Positions 8,509-17,288 of a stretch of 52,371 nucleotides of DNA are shown here, in pieces. This stretch comes from Verrucomicrobiota bacterium (GTDB lineage: Bacteria; Verrucomicrobiota; Verrucomicrobiia; Opitutales; Coraliomargaritaceae). The stretch is from assembly GCA_009908325.1 (NCBI GenBank), contig JAAAPI010000278.1:1-52371 (forward strand), given 5' to 3'. Made by a program: the position numbers and the translations under genes. The notes under the pieces are model-generated. The model worked only from the letters and a program-made list of their open reading frames with translations, ran no database searches and was not told the origin of the DNA. Each line of letters opens with the position of its first letter. Within the stretch, counting starts at the first letter, position 1.

Positions 8509-8625
8509 GGATGCGGTGAAGAAATTGAGGCCTACTTAAACGAAGGCTCCGCGTGCGCACTCTGGAATTTTGAGATCAAGCGCTTCGTAGTTGACGCGCG
8601 GAAGGGCGTGCTCAATTTCGCTGCT

Positions 8626-9096
8626 ATGGAACTATCCGATACGCAAAAAGCTACGATCACACAATGGATTCAGGACGGGCGCTCGCTCGCTGAGGTGCAA
8701 CGTCTTATCCGGGAAGAGTTTGAACTGCCCATGACCTATATGGATGTGCGGTTTCTGATCGATGATTTGGATATCACGATGGCTGAGCCGGAAGCGGAAG
8801 AAAAAGCAAAGGATGCTCCCGCCGACGACGCGGCCACGGAGGCCTCGGATCCGGAAATCGTGGATGACGGCGGGAGCGGCTCGGTTTCGGTCGATGTCGA
8901 CGCGGTCATGCGCCCGGGTTCTTTGGTCAGCGGGACGGTCAGGTTCAGCGATGGAGTCAGCCTTGGCTGGCAGTTGAGTGCGTCGGGTCAGCTTGGCCTG
9001 ATTCCGGGTGACGATCCGGATTACCGCCCCGACCCGGAGGATGTGCAGGCTTTCCAAACGCAGCTCGAAGAAGTGCTGCGCCAGAAGGGTTTTTAG
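8626..9096 (+). CDS. Conserved-looking hypothetical protein
   Basis: 156 residues from ATG 8626; a GTG at 8608 and an upstream CTG at 8506 are alternatives. I do not recognise a named family. Residues 1-50 (MELSDTQKATITQWIQDG, then SLAEVQRLIREEF) read like a small helix-turn-helix-like unit. Residues 55-90 are an acidic, alanine-rich linker. Residues 95-156 hold a beta-rich piece (VDAVMRPGSLVSGTVRFSDG, then WQLSASGQLGL) and an amphipathic C-terminal helix (FQTQLEEVLRQKGF). It stands alone between lpxL-gt9 and the oligopeptide permease genes. Its stop codon overlaps the stop of the convergent oppC gene by 3 bp. Confidence 0.7.
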   Translation: MELSDTQKATITQWIQDGRSLAEVQRLIREEFELPMTYMDVRFLIDDLDITMAEPEAEEKAKDAPADDAATEASDPEIVDDGGSGSVSVDVDAVMRPGSLVSGTVRFSDGVSLGWQLSASGQLGLIPGDDPDYRPDPEDVQAFQTQLEEVLRQKGF

Positions 9097-9971
9097 CCGA
9101 CGTCCTTCGGATCGAGCGCATCGCGCAGGCCGTCGCCGATGAAGTTGAGGGCGAAAATGGTGAGCGAGAAAAAAAGTGCCGGAAAAACGAGCAGCCAGGG
9201 GTAAATGTCGAGCTTGACGGCCCCCTCGTTGATGAGGATGCCCCATGAACTCATGGGGGGCTGCACGCCGAGGCCGAGGAAGCTGATAATGGATTCCAGC
9301 AGGATGACCGCTGGAATGGTCAGCGTGGTGAAGACGATGACGGGGCTGAGCAGGTTGGGCAGGATGTGGCTCCGGAGAATGTGGACGGTCGATGCGCCGC
9401 TGACTACGGCGGCATCGACGAAGGTCTGTCGACGCAGCGCCTTGGTCTGTCCGCGGACGATTCGTGCCATCGTGAGCCATTCGACCGCTCCGATGGCGAG
9501 GAAGATGAGCAGGATGCTTCGCCCGAGCAGGACGGTGAGCAAGATCACGATGATAGTGAAGGGGAGGGCGTAGAGCATATCCACCAGGCGCATCATGGCG
9601 GCCTCGGTGCGACCGCCGTAGTAGCCGGCAATCATGCCGTAAACGACACCGATGAGCAGGGCGACAGCCGTGGCGGCGAAGCCGACGCCAATGGAGATGC
9701 GCCCGCCGGCGAGGGTGCGCACGAGCAGGTCGCGGCCCAGCTCGTCGGTGCCGAACCAGTGAGCGGAGGAGGGTGGCTGGGCTCCGTAGGCGAGCTGCGT
9801 CGTTTCCGGGGCATGGGGACTGAAAAAGGGACCGAAAAGACAGAGCAGGGCGATCCCGAGAAAGAGTGCGCCGCCGATCCGTGCCATCCGGTTGGTCCGG
9901 AGGCGCTCCCAGGCATCATGCCCAAGCGAGCGGGCGTCGCCGGCCTGTTTTTCGCGTTCGAGCTTAGTCAT
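9093..9971 (-). CDS. oppC: Peptide ABC transporter permease, OppC/DppC
   Basis: 292 residues with an N-terminal OppC leader helix (MARIGGALFLGIALLCLFG) and five further membrane segments. The EAA loop that docks on the ATPases is visible around IVRGQTKALRRQTFVDAAVV, then GASTVHILRSHILPN. It forms the heterodimeric channel with OppB for uptake of oligopeptides from the periplasm. ATG 9971 lies 8 bp inside the end of oppB, so the pair is coupled. No solute-binding protein or OppD/OppF ATPase gene lies in this window; these must be elsewhere. Dipeptide and nickel permeases are close relatives, so the cargo is not certain. Confidence 0.92.
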   Translation of the reverse strand: MTKLEREKQAGDARSLGHDAWERLRTNRMARIGGALFLGIALLCLFGPFFSPHAPETTQLAYGAQPPSSAHWFGTDELGRDLLVRTLAGGRISIGVGFAATAVALLIGVVYGMIAGYYGGRTEAAMMRLVDMLYALPFTIIVILLTVLLGRSILLIFLAIGAVEWLTMARIVRGQTKALRRQTFVDAAVVSGASTVHILRSHILPNLLSPVIVFTTLTIPAVILLESIISFLGLGVQPPMSSWGILINEGAVKLDIYPWLLVFPALFFSLTIFALNFIGDGLRDALDPKDVG

Positions 9972-10881
9972 GGCGCGTGCGGGGGTTCATCCACATTTGG
10001 ATCAGATCGACAACAAGGTTAAAAAAGAGGATGAGGACCGCATAGAAAAGAACGGTGCCCATGACCATCGTGTCGTCGCGGTTAAAGGCCGAGTTGACGA
10101 AAAAGCTGCCCAGCCCGGGGATGAAGAAAATGGTTTCCACCACAAAGGACCCACTGATTAACCCGGCCACAGCTGGCCCGAGATAGGCCACCACAGGATA
10201 GAGAGCGGTGCGCAAGGCGTGCCGCAGGACGACGAGGCGCTCACCCAGCCCCTTGGCCCGAGCGGTGCGGATGTAGTCGAGCCGCATGACATCGAGCATG
10301 CCGCTGCGGGCGAGCCGGGCGATGTAGGCGGCGTAGAAGAGCCCCAGCGTGATGGCGGGCAGCACACGGTCGCTGGGGTGGTTCCAGCCGAAGGGGTTGA
10401 ACCAGCCGAGCTGCATGCTGAAGACAAGGATGAGGATGGGGCCGAGGACGAAAGCGGGCAGGCAGATCCCCAGCATGGCAATGCTCATGAGAGCGCTCTC
10501 ACTGGGGCGCTTGTGGCGGAGCGCCGCGAGGATACCGATCGGTGTGCCCAGGGCAATCGAAACAAGCAGCGCATAAAACCCCAGCTCCAGTGAGACCGGG
10601 AAGCTTTGGGCAATAATTTCATCCACGTCCCAGCCGGCATATTTGTAGGACGGGCCAAAATCGCCCTGGAGGCGCTGCCTCAGGAAGCGGAGGTATTGTT
10701 CGTGCACCGGAAGATCAAGGCCGTAATGGGCATTAATTTGCGCCTCAACTTCTTCGCTGAGATCTTTTTCCGTGTCGAAGGGACCGCCCGGCGTCAATTG
10801 CAGCAAGACAAAGGTCGCCGTGGCGATCACCCAGAGGGTTGGAATGGCCTGGAGCAGCCGTCTGGCGATGAGCGTATACAT
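9964..10881 (-). CDS. oppB: Peptide ABC transporter permease, OppB/DppB
   Basis: 305 residues from ATG 10881, chosen because MYTLIARRLLQAIPTLWVI is the standard OppB opening; an upstream ATG at 10974 would add 31 residues unlike the family. GGPFDTEKDLSEEVEAQI is the usual periplasmic loop after helix 1. The EAA loop is ARLARSGMLDVMRLDYIRTA, followed by RAKGL. About six membrane segments. It pairs with OppC (8-bp overlap) to make the oligopeptide channel in the inner membrane. The gene is first in its transcript and divergent from the htrA-like gene; the promoter should lie in 10882-11042. Confidence 0.92.
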   Translation of the reverse strand: MYTLIARRLLQAIPTLWVIATATFVLLQLTPGGPFDTEKDLSEEVEAQINAHYGLDLPVHEQYLRFLRQRLQGDFGPSYKYAGWDVDEIIAQSFPVSLELGFYALLVSIALGTPIGILAALRHKRPSESALMSIAMLGICLPAFVLGPILILVFSMQLGWFNPFGWNHPSDRVLPAITLGLFYAAYIARLARSGMLDVMRLDYIRTARAKGLGERLVVLRHALRTALYPVVAYLGPAVAGLISGSFVVETIFFIPGLGSFFVNSAFNRDDTMVMGTVLFYAVLILFFNLVVDLIQMWMNPRTRHD

Positions 10882-11042
10882 TTGGTTGAAGCTGTAGCCG
10901 GAGCGCTTTCGTTTCGAATCAAACAAAAGCGTGGCAAGATCGATTCGACAAGCTGGAAGCTCGTCACTACGCAACGTAGATCAAATCAATATTCTGCTAA
11001 TTTGAGTTGGCGTTCGGACGTAATTCGGCTTTGTTCAGGCGT

Positions 11043-11984
11043 ATGCAAAGAATAGCAGGACTTCTCCTCATCTGGCTCGCTTCTGGAATCATGGCGCACG
11101 CCTTCCACTCGATTGAGTTAAAGAACGGCTCGCGGGTGCGGGGCGAGATCGTCCTGGAACGGCCCGACGCGATCTACGTCGACCTGGGTTTCAATTTGCT
11201 GACGGTGCCCAGCGATGCGGTGGTGACCATCGAATCGTCCGAGGCCGGGGGAGCACCGGATGTGCGCAATCCGGCAGATCGGGGTCAGGAAACACTCTAC
11301 GAGCTGTCCAGCGGACGGGGTAGCCAAACGATCCGCGACTGGATCGACGAGCTCGGGGAAGCTGTGGCGCTCGTGCAAACGCCGACGGGCCTGGGCTCGG
11401 GTTTTGTCATTCATAAGGACGGCTACGTGATTACCAACGACCACGTGATTGCCGGAGAAAACCGCATTTCGATCACAATTTTTGAGGATGGTGAAAACGA
11501 ACTTTCCAAAGTGACTTACGACAACGCGCGAATCGTCGCGACCAGCGCGGAGCTCGACCTGGCCCTGCTCAAGATTGAAACGGAGGCGGAAACCCGGTCC
11601 TTCAAGACCGTGCCGCTGGCAGCTGCGGGCGGCGGGCTGCGCGAGGGGCAGACGGTCTTCGCCATTGGTAGTCCGATGGGGCTGGACCGCACGGTCTCGG
11701 AGGGCATCATCAGCGTGGCCAACCGGGTGATCAACGGGCGGCTCTACCTTCAGACCACCACCCAAATCAACCCCGGGAACTCGGGCGGGCCGCTCTTCAA
11801 CCTCAAAGGCGAAGTCGTGGGCGTAAACAACATGAAGATCGCGGCGGTCGGAGCGGAGGGGCTTGGCTTCTCGATTTCTGCGGATACGCTGCGCTCTTTT
11901 ATCGACAACCGGGATGCCTATGCCTTCGATCCACGGAACCCGAATGCCGGTTTCCGCTACCTAAGCCCGCCGAAGACGAAATAA
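11043..11984 (+). CDS. Secreted HtrA-type serine protease without PDZ
   Basis: 313 residues from ATG 11043, which opens a signal peptide (MQRIAGLLLIWLASGIMAHA, cut near residue 20). Residues 21-66 form a small beta-domain (IELKNGSRVRGEIVLE). Residues 95-290 are a chymotrypsin-fold protease with the triad His134 (TNDHVIAG), Asp172 (AELDLALLKI) and Ser247 (NPGNSGGPLFN). The usual C-terminal PDZ domain of DegP/DegS is missing; the protein ends about 25 residues after the fold. It probably works in the periplasm in protein quality control or processing. Two more secreted-protein genes follow 32 bp downstream. Confidence 0.88.
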   Translation: MQRIAGLLLIWLASGIMAHAFHSIELKNGSRVRGEIVLERPDAIYVDLGFNLLTVPSDAVVTIESSEAGGAPDVRNPADRGQETLYELSSGRGSQTIRDWIDELGEAVALVQTPTGLGSGFVIHKDGYVITNDHVIAGENRISITIFEDGENELSKVTYDNARIVATSAELDLALLKIETEAETRSFKTVPLAAAGGGLREGQTVFAIGSPMGLDRTVSEGIISVANRVINGRLYLQTTTQINPGNSGGPLFNLKGEVVGVNNMKIAAVGAEGLGFSISADTLRSFIDNRDAYAFDPRNPNAGFRYLSPPKTK

Positions 11985-12016
11985 AAACCACCGATTGCTT
12001 CTGAAACACCTCATTT

Positions 12017-13801
12017 ATGCTAAAGAAAATCGCCGCACTGTTTGCCGCTCTGGGCCTGCTCGTATTGACCGGTTCAGGTGCTCCGCTCAATGTTCATTTG
12101 GATGATTCGGTCGATCTCCACCTTTCGCTGCGCAGTCCGGCCGAAACCCGGGCCGACTGGGCAACGCATCCGCTGGCGAAGCTTTCCGCCGATCCGCAAC
12201 TGAAGGCTTTCTTTGCTCCGCTCTTTGAAGATGCGTCTGATGCCAATGAAGAGAGCTTTACGGAGGTCATGGAAAATGAGTTCGGTCTGACTTGGGACGA
12301 GCTCTTCGAGCTGTTGCCCGGTCAAATAACGCTCTCCTGGTTTAATATGCCCGAGTTGATTCTCGAACAGACCGAGCGCCCGGAACTTGCCATCATGGCC
12401 GAGTTTGCCGGCGATGCCGAACGACTTGAAGAACTCATGCAGGTGCAGTTTGAGCGTAATGCGGCCAAGCAAAAAGAAATCAATCCGGCAATCGAGCACG
12501 TCATGATCGAGGAATCCTTCATGGGCGAGACGCTGCATTTGGACGAAACCTTCGACGGAGAGAAGACCTACATAGAAGACGGTTACGCACTGGTCGACGG
12601 CATCTTTATTCTGGCCACGCCCGAGACGCGATTGCGCTCCGTCGTCGAGGCGATCAAGGCCGGGCCGGAATCGCCACTCGTCCGGACGATCCCTTACCAG
12701 CGGGCCCGCGAAGAGGGCGGCCGCGGCGACCTCTCGCTCTACCTCAATCTGGCGTCCATCCTGCCTCCGCTCAACGCGGCATTGCTGGAGCAATCGATGG
12801 CAAGCGGGGCGGCCATGTTCGGGCTGAGTGAGAAGAGCCTGGACGCAGCGCTCTCTCTGGAATCGATGCAGGCGTTTTTTCTGGATGTGGACCTGATCGA
12901 ATCGGGCCTCAGCTCCCACAGTGGAATCATCTACCGGGAAAAAGCGGGGTTATTGAGCCTTTTGACCTATCGCGATGGACCCCTGCCTCAAGCAGATTAT
13001 GTACCCGAAGACATTTACTCGACCTCGATCTCGTCGATGGACTTTGGTGCCATGTTGGCCCAATTGGAAACCCTACTCGGTGGTGCCAGCCCGACGCTAC
13101 CGCCCATGATCGATATGCAGCTGCAAAATGTGCGTTCTCAGACGGGGGTGGACCTGCGCAGTTCGGTCCTGGAAAATTTCTCGGATTCGATGGTCAGTCT
13201 GGTCGCGCTGCCCGATGACCAGCGGGGTGCGGCGGCCCTTTACCAGCCGGATCAGGTCTTCGTGGTCGGCGTGCGCGATGCCGAGGCGCTCTCCGGCGCG
13301 CTCAAAGCACTCATCGATCTGGTGCCCGGTGCCCGCGACCAAATCGAAACGCAGCGCTTTGCGGGCCAAACGATCCAGACCATACGCGGCCGCCCGAACC
13401 CGAACATGCCCGAGGTGCAGGCAAACGATGTGAGCTACGTCATCACCCGGTCGAAATTCATCTTCAATGTAGGCGATGCCTCGCTGCTTAAGGAGGTGCT
13501 GACGCGGATGGAGTCCGGCGAAACGGGCTTTTGGCAAAATGCTTCGACGGAATTACTATTTGAGCCCATCGGCGAGGACGGTGCGGTGTCGCGATCCTAC
13601 GTCGATCTCGAAAAAATAGTGCAGCCGATTCTCCAGATATTTGTGCAGACCGCCCAATTAGGGGCAGGCAATGGCGAACTGAAAATGGAGAACATTCCCG
13701 AAAACCTCGAGATGCCGTTCCATGTGGTTTCTGAGGTGAACGAGGCTCCGGATGGAATTTTCAGCCGTTCCCTCATGATCGAACGGGAGGCGTCAAAGTG
13801 A
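12017..13801 (+). CDS. Large exported protein of unknown function
   Basis: 594 residues with a clear signal peptide (MLKKIAALFAALGLLVLTGS). The body has alternating motifs seen in exported DUF3352-like proteins: DELFELLPGQITLSW, then ELAIMAEFAGDAERLEELM, then YIEDGYALVDGIFILATPE, then SYVITRSKFIFNVGD. I recognise this only as a general type; no catalytic motif is evident. No lipobox or membrane anchor is seen, so it is probably periplasmic or outer-membrane associated. Its last codon overlaps the start of the FG-GAP gene (GTGA, 4 bp), so the two are likely made together and may act together. Confidence 0.7.
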   Translation: MLKKIAALFAALGLLVLTGSGAPLNVHLDDSVDLHLSLRSPAETRADWATHPLAKLSADPQLKAFFAPLFEDASDANEESFTEVMENEFGLTWDELFELLPGQITLSWFNMPELILEQTERPELAIMAEFAGDAERLEELMQVQFERNAAKQKEINPAIEHVMIEESFMGETLHLDETFDGEKTYIEDGYALVDGIFILATPETRLRSVVEAIKAGPESPLVRTIPYQRAREEGGRGDLSLYLNLASILPPLNAALLEQSMASGAAMFGLSEKSLDAALSLESMQAFFLDVDLIESGLSSHSGIIYREKAGLLSLLTYRDGPLPQADYVPEDIYSTSISSMDFGAMLAQLETLLGGASPTLPPMIDMQLQNVRSQTGVDLRSSVLENFSDSMVSLVALPDDQRGAAALYQPDQVFVVGVRDAEALSGALKALIDLVPGARDQIETQRFAGQTIQTIRGRPNPNMPEVQANDVSYVITRSKFIFNVGDASLLKEVLTRMESGETGFWQNASTELLFEPIGEDGAVSRSYVDLEKIVQPILQIFVQTAQLGAGNGELKMENIPENLEMPFHVVSEVNEAPDGIFSRSLMIEREASK

Positions 13802-16122
13802 TTCGAGTCGGCTTATTTTCGGTATTCCTGTTGCTTGTTTCCGTCTCCTCCGGCACCGCGCAAGCACAAGTAAATATCGGGTTTGGTGAGCCCAAAGTGA
13901 TCAAACTCGATTGGTCCACACGGGCTTTACAGGTGGAGGATTTGGATGGCGACGGGCTCGATGACCTAGCGGTGATCAACAACGACACCGCGCAAATCGA
14001 GCTACTCTATCAAAACGATGGCGGTGTTCCCTCCGAGGCCGGGCAACAGCGCTTGCAACGTGATCGTTGGGACCCGGTTCTTGAGGACGGAGATTTAAAA
14101 TCGACAAAGATTACAGTGGGAGTGCCGCTTTTTGATCTCGGAGTGGGGGATTTGAATAACGACGGTCGACCGGATCTTGCCTACACCTCCCGGAGCGTGC
14201 CCTTGACAGTGCGCTATCAGGATGCGGAAGGTCAGTGGCTGGAGACCCAGGAGTTTGATGGGTTTGAAGCGCTCGGTTGGCAGGGCACGCTGAAACTCGC
14301 CGATTTGAATGGGGACGGGCTGTCTCAAATTGTCCTCCTTTCGGGGGACGCGCTTCGGATTTTTTCTCAGGACGCGGATGGCAGGCTGCTCGAGCCGGAC
14401 GTGTATTTCGTGACGGGCGAGAACCCCTTCAATCTTATCATAGCCGATGTGACCGGGGACGGACTGGACGAAATCTGCTACATCACGAAAGAAGGGAAGC
14501 AGGCTTTTGTCATGCGCGAGCAACTGGCGGATGGCGGTTTCGGCGGCGAGCGGCGCTTCGTTTTAGACCGTCCGGTGCGGATGGTGGCTCCCATGTTGAC
14601 GAGCGGTAGGGGCGCTTCACGTTTCGTCTCGGTCGATTCGCGTAGCGGTAGCCTGGAGTTTTTCGAGATAGAATCGGTCCAGAACGGGGATGACAAGCGG
14701 GCGCTGGAAGGGGTGCAGCCCATCATTTATCCACTCTTCAAGGAAACCAATGCAGGTGCACGCTATGGCTTCGCCGATTTGGACGGCGATGGCGAACCGG
14801 ATCTGCAAGTGGCCAATCCGGCGGGGTCCGAGGTGATTGTTTTCCTGAAAAACGACGGCCGCTATGAGGCCTCCAAGCGTTTTCCCTCCTTTTCGGCGAT
14901 CTCATCGCTGGCGGGTGGTCGTTTCTTTCAAGCGGATTTCGAAGGTGTCGTCGCCCTCAGCCGTGAGGAGGGCACCCTCGGGTATAGCGAATTTGATGCG
15001 CGTCAGCGGCTTTCCTTCCCGCGGCAGCTCAACATAGCCGGGGGCGATCCCCTGGTCTGCCAAGCTGTCGATCTGGATGCTGACGGGTTTGACGAGCTGG
15101 CTTTGCTGCTGGAAGACGCGGGTGATCGGCACCTCGTGATCGCACAACCCGAGGACCGCAGCGATCCCGCTTCTGCCTGGGAGCTGATCCGGGAGATTCC
15201 GGTCGAATCGCCTCGCCGCCAGCCCGACGCGATGCAGGTTGTGGATATTTTTGGTGACCGTGGGCCGGGACTCATGCTTTTCGTGCCACGCGAAGCGCCG
15301 GTCTTTCTGGCGCCGGTAGCGGGAGGGGCGCCCTACGAACTTGAGCCGGTGGGCGAGGACTCCAGCGTGCGGAAAAGTCTGCTGCAGGGAATCCTGCCCG
15401 CACAGGTATCCGAGATCGACGTCGATGGCGATGGCTCCCCGGAGCTCGTAGCGGCACGCACCGGATTTGCCCGGGCGATTCGGTTTAGCGACGATCAACT
15501 TGAGATGGTCGATCAATTCAATGCACGCCGCAGCGGCGATGAACTGTCTGCGGTGATTCCGAATGTGGCAGACGGCATGCTGGAGGGACTGGTTTTTTAC
15601 GTCGAGAAGGCGGGCGAATTACAATTTTTGTCGCGGGATGCGGATGGCGTTTTGCGCTACCGAAGGAGCGAGCAGGTCGGCCCCATCACGCTGTCGGGCT
15701 GGATGGAGTTTGCCGGGGCCGCGCCCGCCGATGCCGCCCACCTGCTTTACGGCGAGGACCGTTTTTGGTATTTTGCTCCCGAAGCTGCGGGCTGGAAGCG
15801 CGCCGTCGGGGACAATTACGAGACCGAACTGGAAGACGTATTCTTCAGCCATGTCGTTTCTGCAGACTTTGATAGGGATGGATTACTGGAGTTAATTGCC
15901 GTCGACGGCAACGAAAACGTCGTTGAGATATTGGGGCGTGATGCCGATGGCTGGAAGTCGCTCATGTATTGGGAGATATTTGACCAAAATATGCATTACC
16001 AGGGCCGCACCGGGGCCAAGCTCGAGCCCCGGGAAACAATCCGCGCCGATCTGAATGGGGATGGAAAGCTGGACTTTGGCTTCCTCATCCACGACAGGAT
16101 ACTCTACTACCCGCAGGAGTGA
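13798..16122 (+). CDS. Secreted FG-GAP/VCBS repeat protein
   Basis: 774 residues starting at GTG 13798 (4-bp overlap with the gene before). A signal peptide (IRVGLFSVFLLLVSVSSGTA) precedes a beta-propeller of FG-GAP repeats. At least nine calcium-binding Dx[DN]xDGxx[DE] loops are visible, for example DLDGDGLDDLAV, DLNNDGRPDLAY, DVTGDGLDEICY, DVDGDGSPELVA and DLNGDGKLDFGF. Such propellers bind ligands or partner proteins in the periplasm or on the surface. No enzyme domain is attached. The translational coupling to the 594-residue exported protein suggests a complex. Confidence 0.85.
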   Translation: MIRVGLFSVFLLLVSVSSGTAQAQVNIGFGEPKVIKLDWSTRALQVEDLDGDGLDDLAVINNDTAQIELLYQNDGGVPSEAGQQRLQRDRWDPVLEDGDLKSTKITVGVPLFDLGVGDLNNDGRPDLAYTSRSVPLTVRYQDAEGQWLETQEFDGFEALGWQGTLKLADLNGDGLSQIVLLSGDALRIFSQDADGRLLEPDVYFVTGENPFNLIIADVTGDGLDEICYITKEGKQAFVMREQLADGGFGGERRFVLDRPVRMVAPMLTSGRGASRFVSVDSRSGSLEFFEIESVQNGDDKRALEGVQPIIYPLFKETNAGARYGFADLDGDGEPDLQVANPAGSEVIVFLKNDGRYEASKRFPSFSAISSLAGGRFFQADFEGVVALSREEGTLGYSEFDARQRLSFPRQLNIAGGDPLVCQAVDLDADGFDELALLLEDAGDRHLVIAQPEDRSDPASAWELIREIPVESPRRQPDAMQVVDIFGDRGPGLMLFVPREAPVFLAPVAGGAPYELEPVGEDSSVRKSLLQGILPAQVSEIDVDGDGSPELVAARTGFARAIRFSDDQLEMVDQFNARRSGDELSAVIPNVADGMLEGLVFYVEKAGELQFLSRDADGVLRYRRSEQVGPITLSGWMEFAGAAPADAAHLLYGEDRFWYFAPEAAGWKRAVGDNYETELEDVFFSHVVSADFDRDGLLELIAVDGNENVVEILGRDADGWKSLMYWEIFDQNMHYQGRTGAKLEPRETIRADLNGDGKLDFGFLIHDRILYYPQE

Positions 16123-16151
16123 CCGCACCGGGTCTTGGGCTTCAGGCATTA

Positions 16152-16249
16152 CGTGGCGTGTCCGCTCGCCGGACGCCCCGACGTCGCACTGGATGGTCGA
16201 GGTAGCACGGCGGATCATGCCGAAGGCGCTCACGAGCGAGCACGCCACG
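16152..16249. repeat. 98-bp element with inverted ends, copy 1
   Basis: First of two tandem copies, which start 109 bp apart. The ends are inverted repeats: GTGGCGTGTCCGCTCG on the left and CGAGCGAGCACGCCAC on the right. It lies in the gap between the FG-GAP gene and def, both of which end here. It resembles REP/BIME-like or small MITE-like elements mobilised in trans; no transposase is nearby. Confidence 0.8.
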
Positions 16250-16260
16250 AATAACGGCCG

Positions 16261-16358
16261 CGTGGCGTGTCCGCTCGCCGGATGCCCCGACGTCGCACTG
16301 GATGGTCGAGGTAGCACGGCGGATCATGCCGAAGGCGCTCGCAAGCGAGCACGCCACG
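16261..16358. repeat. 98-bp element with inverted ends, copy 2
   Basis: Second copy, differing from the first at only three of 98 positions by eye. The copies are separated by 11 bp (16250-16260). The near identity points to a recent duplication or conversion. When transcribed, the inverted ends would fold into a long hairpin that could stop transcription between the convergent genes. Confidence 0.8.
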
Positions 16359-16390
16359 AATGACGGCTGCGTGCCAAGCTCATTCCTTTG

Positions 16391-16975
16391 TCACGGTTTA
16401 CGCTCTTTTAAGAAATCGCGGCTGGCCCGCTTCAGCTTTCTGATCTTGGACTCGTTTTTTTTGAGGTCACGCTTGTCCATGTGGTCAATGAAGAGCTTTC
16501 CGTTCAGGTGGTCGACCTCGTGAAGGATGCAGCGGCCGAGCAGGCCGTCGGCTTCGATGACATGGGGGTTCCCCTCGGTATCCTGAAACTCGCAGCGCAC
16601 GCCAACGGGGCGGTCGACCTTGCCGTTCACACCGGGGAAGGAAAGGCAGCCTTCTTCGTAACTCGCCTCCGTCGGGTCGGTAATCGTGACCTTTGGGTTG
16701 GCCAAGGCCATCGGCATGATCAAATCGAGCGGGGGCTGTTTGCCATCGAAGCTGTAGTGAAAGGGGATGTCAACGCCCTCGGGTGGGCGGACGTCGATCA
16801 CGCAAAGCTGTCGTGCGCGGTCGACTTGCTGGGCGGCGAGGCCGATGCCTTCTGCCTCATACATCGTCTCCACCATATCATTGGCCAGTTCGGCCAGCGA
16901 CTCACCAAAATCGCTGATCGGTTCTCCCACCTTACGTAGGATGGGTTCGCCGTATTGGGTGACGCGGAGGAGCAT
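16391..16975 (-). CDS. def: Peptide deformylase
   Basis: 194 residues, a normal length. All three family motifs are present: GIGLAAQQ at 43-50, EEGCLSFPG with the metal-ligand Cys110, and HEVDH with His152, Glu153 and His156. It removes the formyl group from the starting methionine of new proteins, in the cytoplasm, at the ribosome exit. The basic C-terminal tail (KIRKLKRASRDFLKERK) is suited to ribosome contact. The gene is the last of the pdh-ykoF-def operon, 10 bp after the YkoF gene. Confidence 0.96.
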   Translation of the reverse strand: MLLRVTQYGEPILRKVGEPISDFGESLAELANDMVETMYEAEGIGLAAQQVDRARQLCVIDVRPPEGVDIPFHYSFDGKQPPLDLIMPMALANPKVTITDPTEASYEEGCLSFPGVNGKVDRPVGVRCEFQDTEGNPHVIEADGLLGRCILHEVDHLNGKLFIDHMDKRDLKKNESKIRKLKRASRDFLKERKP

Positions 16976-16985
16976 GGAGAATTCG

Positions 16986-17267
16986 CTAATTCCGCCGACC
17001 GGCGGCGCGGGCGGGGAGGGGAGCCACGTTGCACATGCCGACGTTGACGACGACCTGATGCTTCGCGGCTACGGCTTCGTAAGCGGCACGCAGGCCGGAC
17101 CAGAGTTGGTCGGCCTCGCCCCAGACGACAGTCGACATGGTGCCGGTGTCGCGGTGTAGGCCGGCGGCATCAATGGCATCCAGATAGTCGTGGACCGCCT
17201 CGCGGGGATCTCCCCCGAGGGCGTAGACCGAGATTTGAACTGAAATCAATGGGTCTGTTTTGTCCAT
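16986..17267 (-). CDS. Single-domain YkoF-type thiamine-binding protein
   Basis: 93 residues matching one YkoF/ThiD2-like binding domain: ISVQISVYALGGDPREAV, then TGTMSTVVWGEADQLWSGL, then VVVNVGMCNV. Bacillus YkoF carries two such domains and binds thiamine or its pyrimidine precursor (HMP). The gene sits 21 bp behind the pyruvate dehydrogenase E2 gene and 10 bp before def. Pyruvate dehydrogenase E1 needs thiamine diphosphate, so a cofactor-related role is a reasonable inference. Binding has not been shown here, and no membrane partner for uptake lies nearby. Confidence 0.8.
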   Translation of the reverse strand: MDKTDPLISVQISVYALGGDPREAVHDYLDAIDAAGLHRDTGTMSTVVWGEADQLWSGLRAAYEAVAAKHQVVVNVGMCNVAPLPARAAGRRN

Positions 17268-17288
17268 GGTTCCAACGACAGGGAAGTG

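Noticed and set aside
8632..9480. A 282-codon minus-strand frame
   Set aside because: It lies opposite the 8626 gene and inside oppC in another frame; its product is rich in His, Arg and Pro with no family features.
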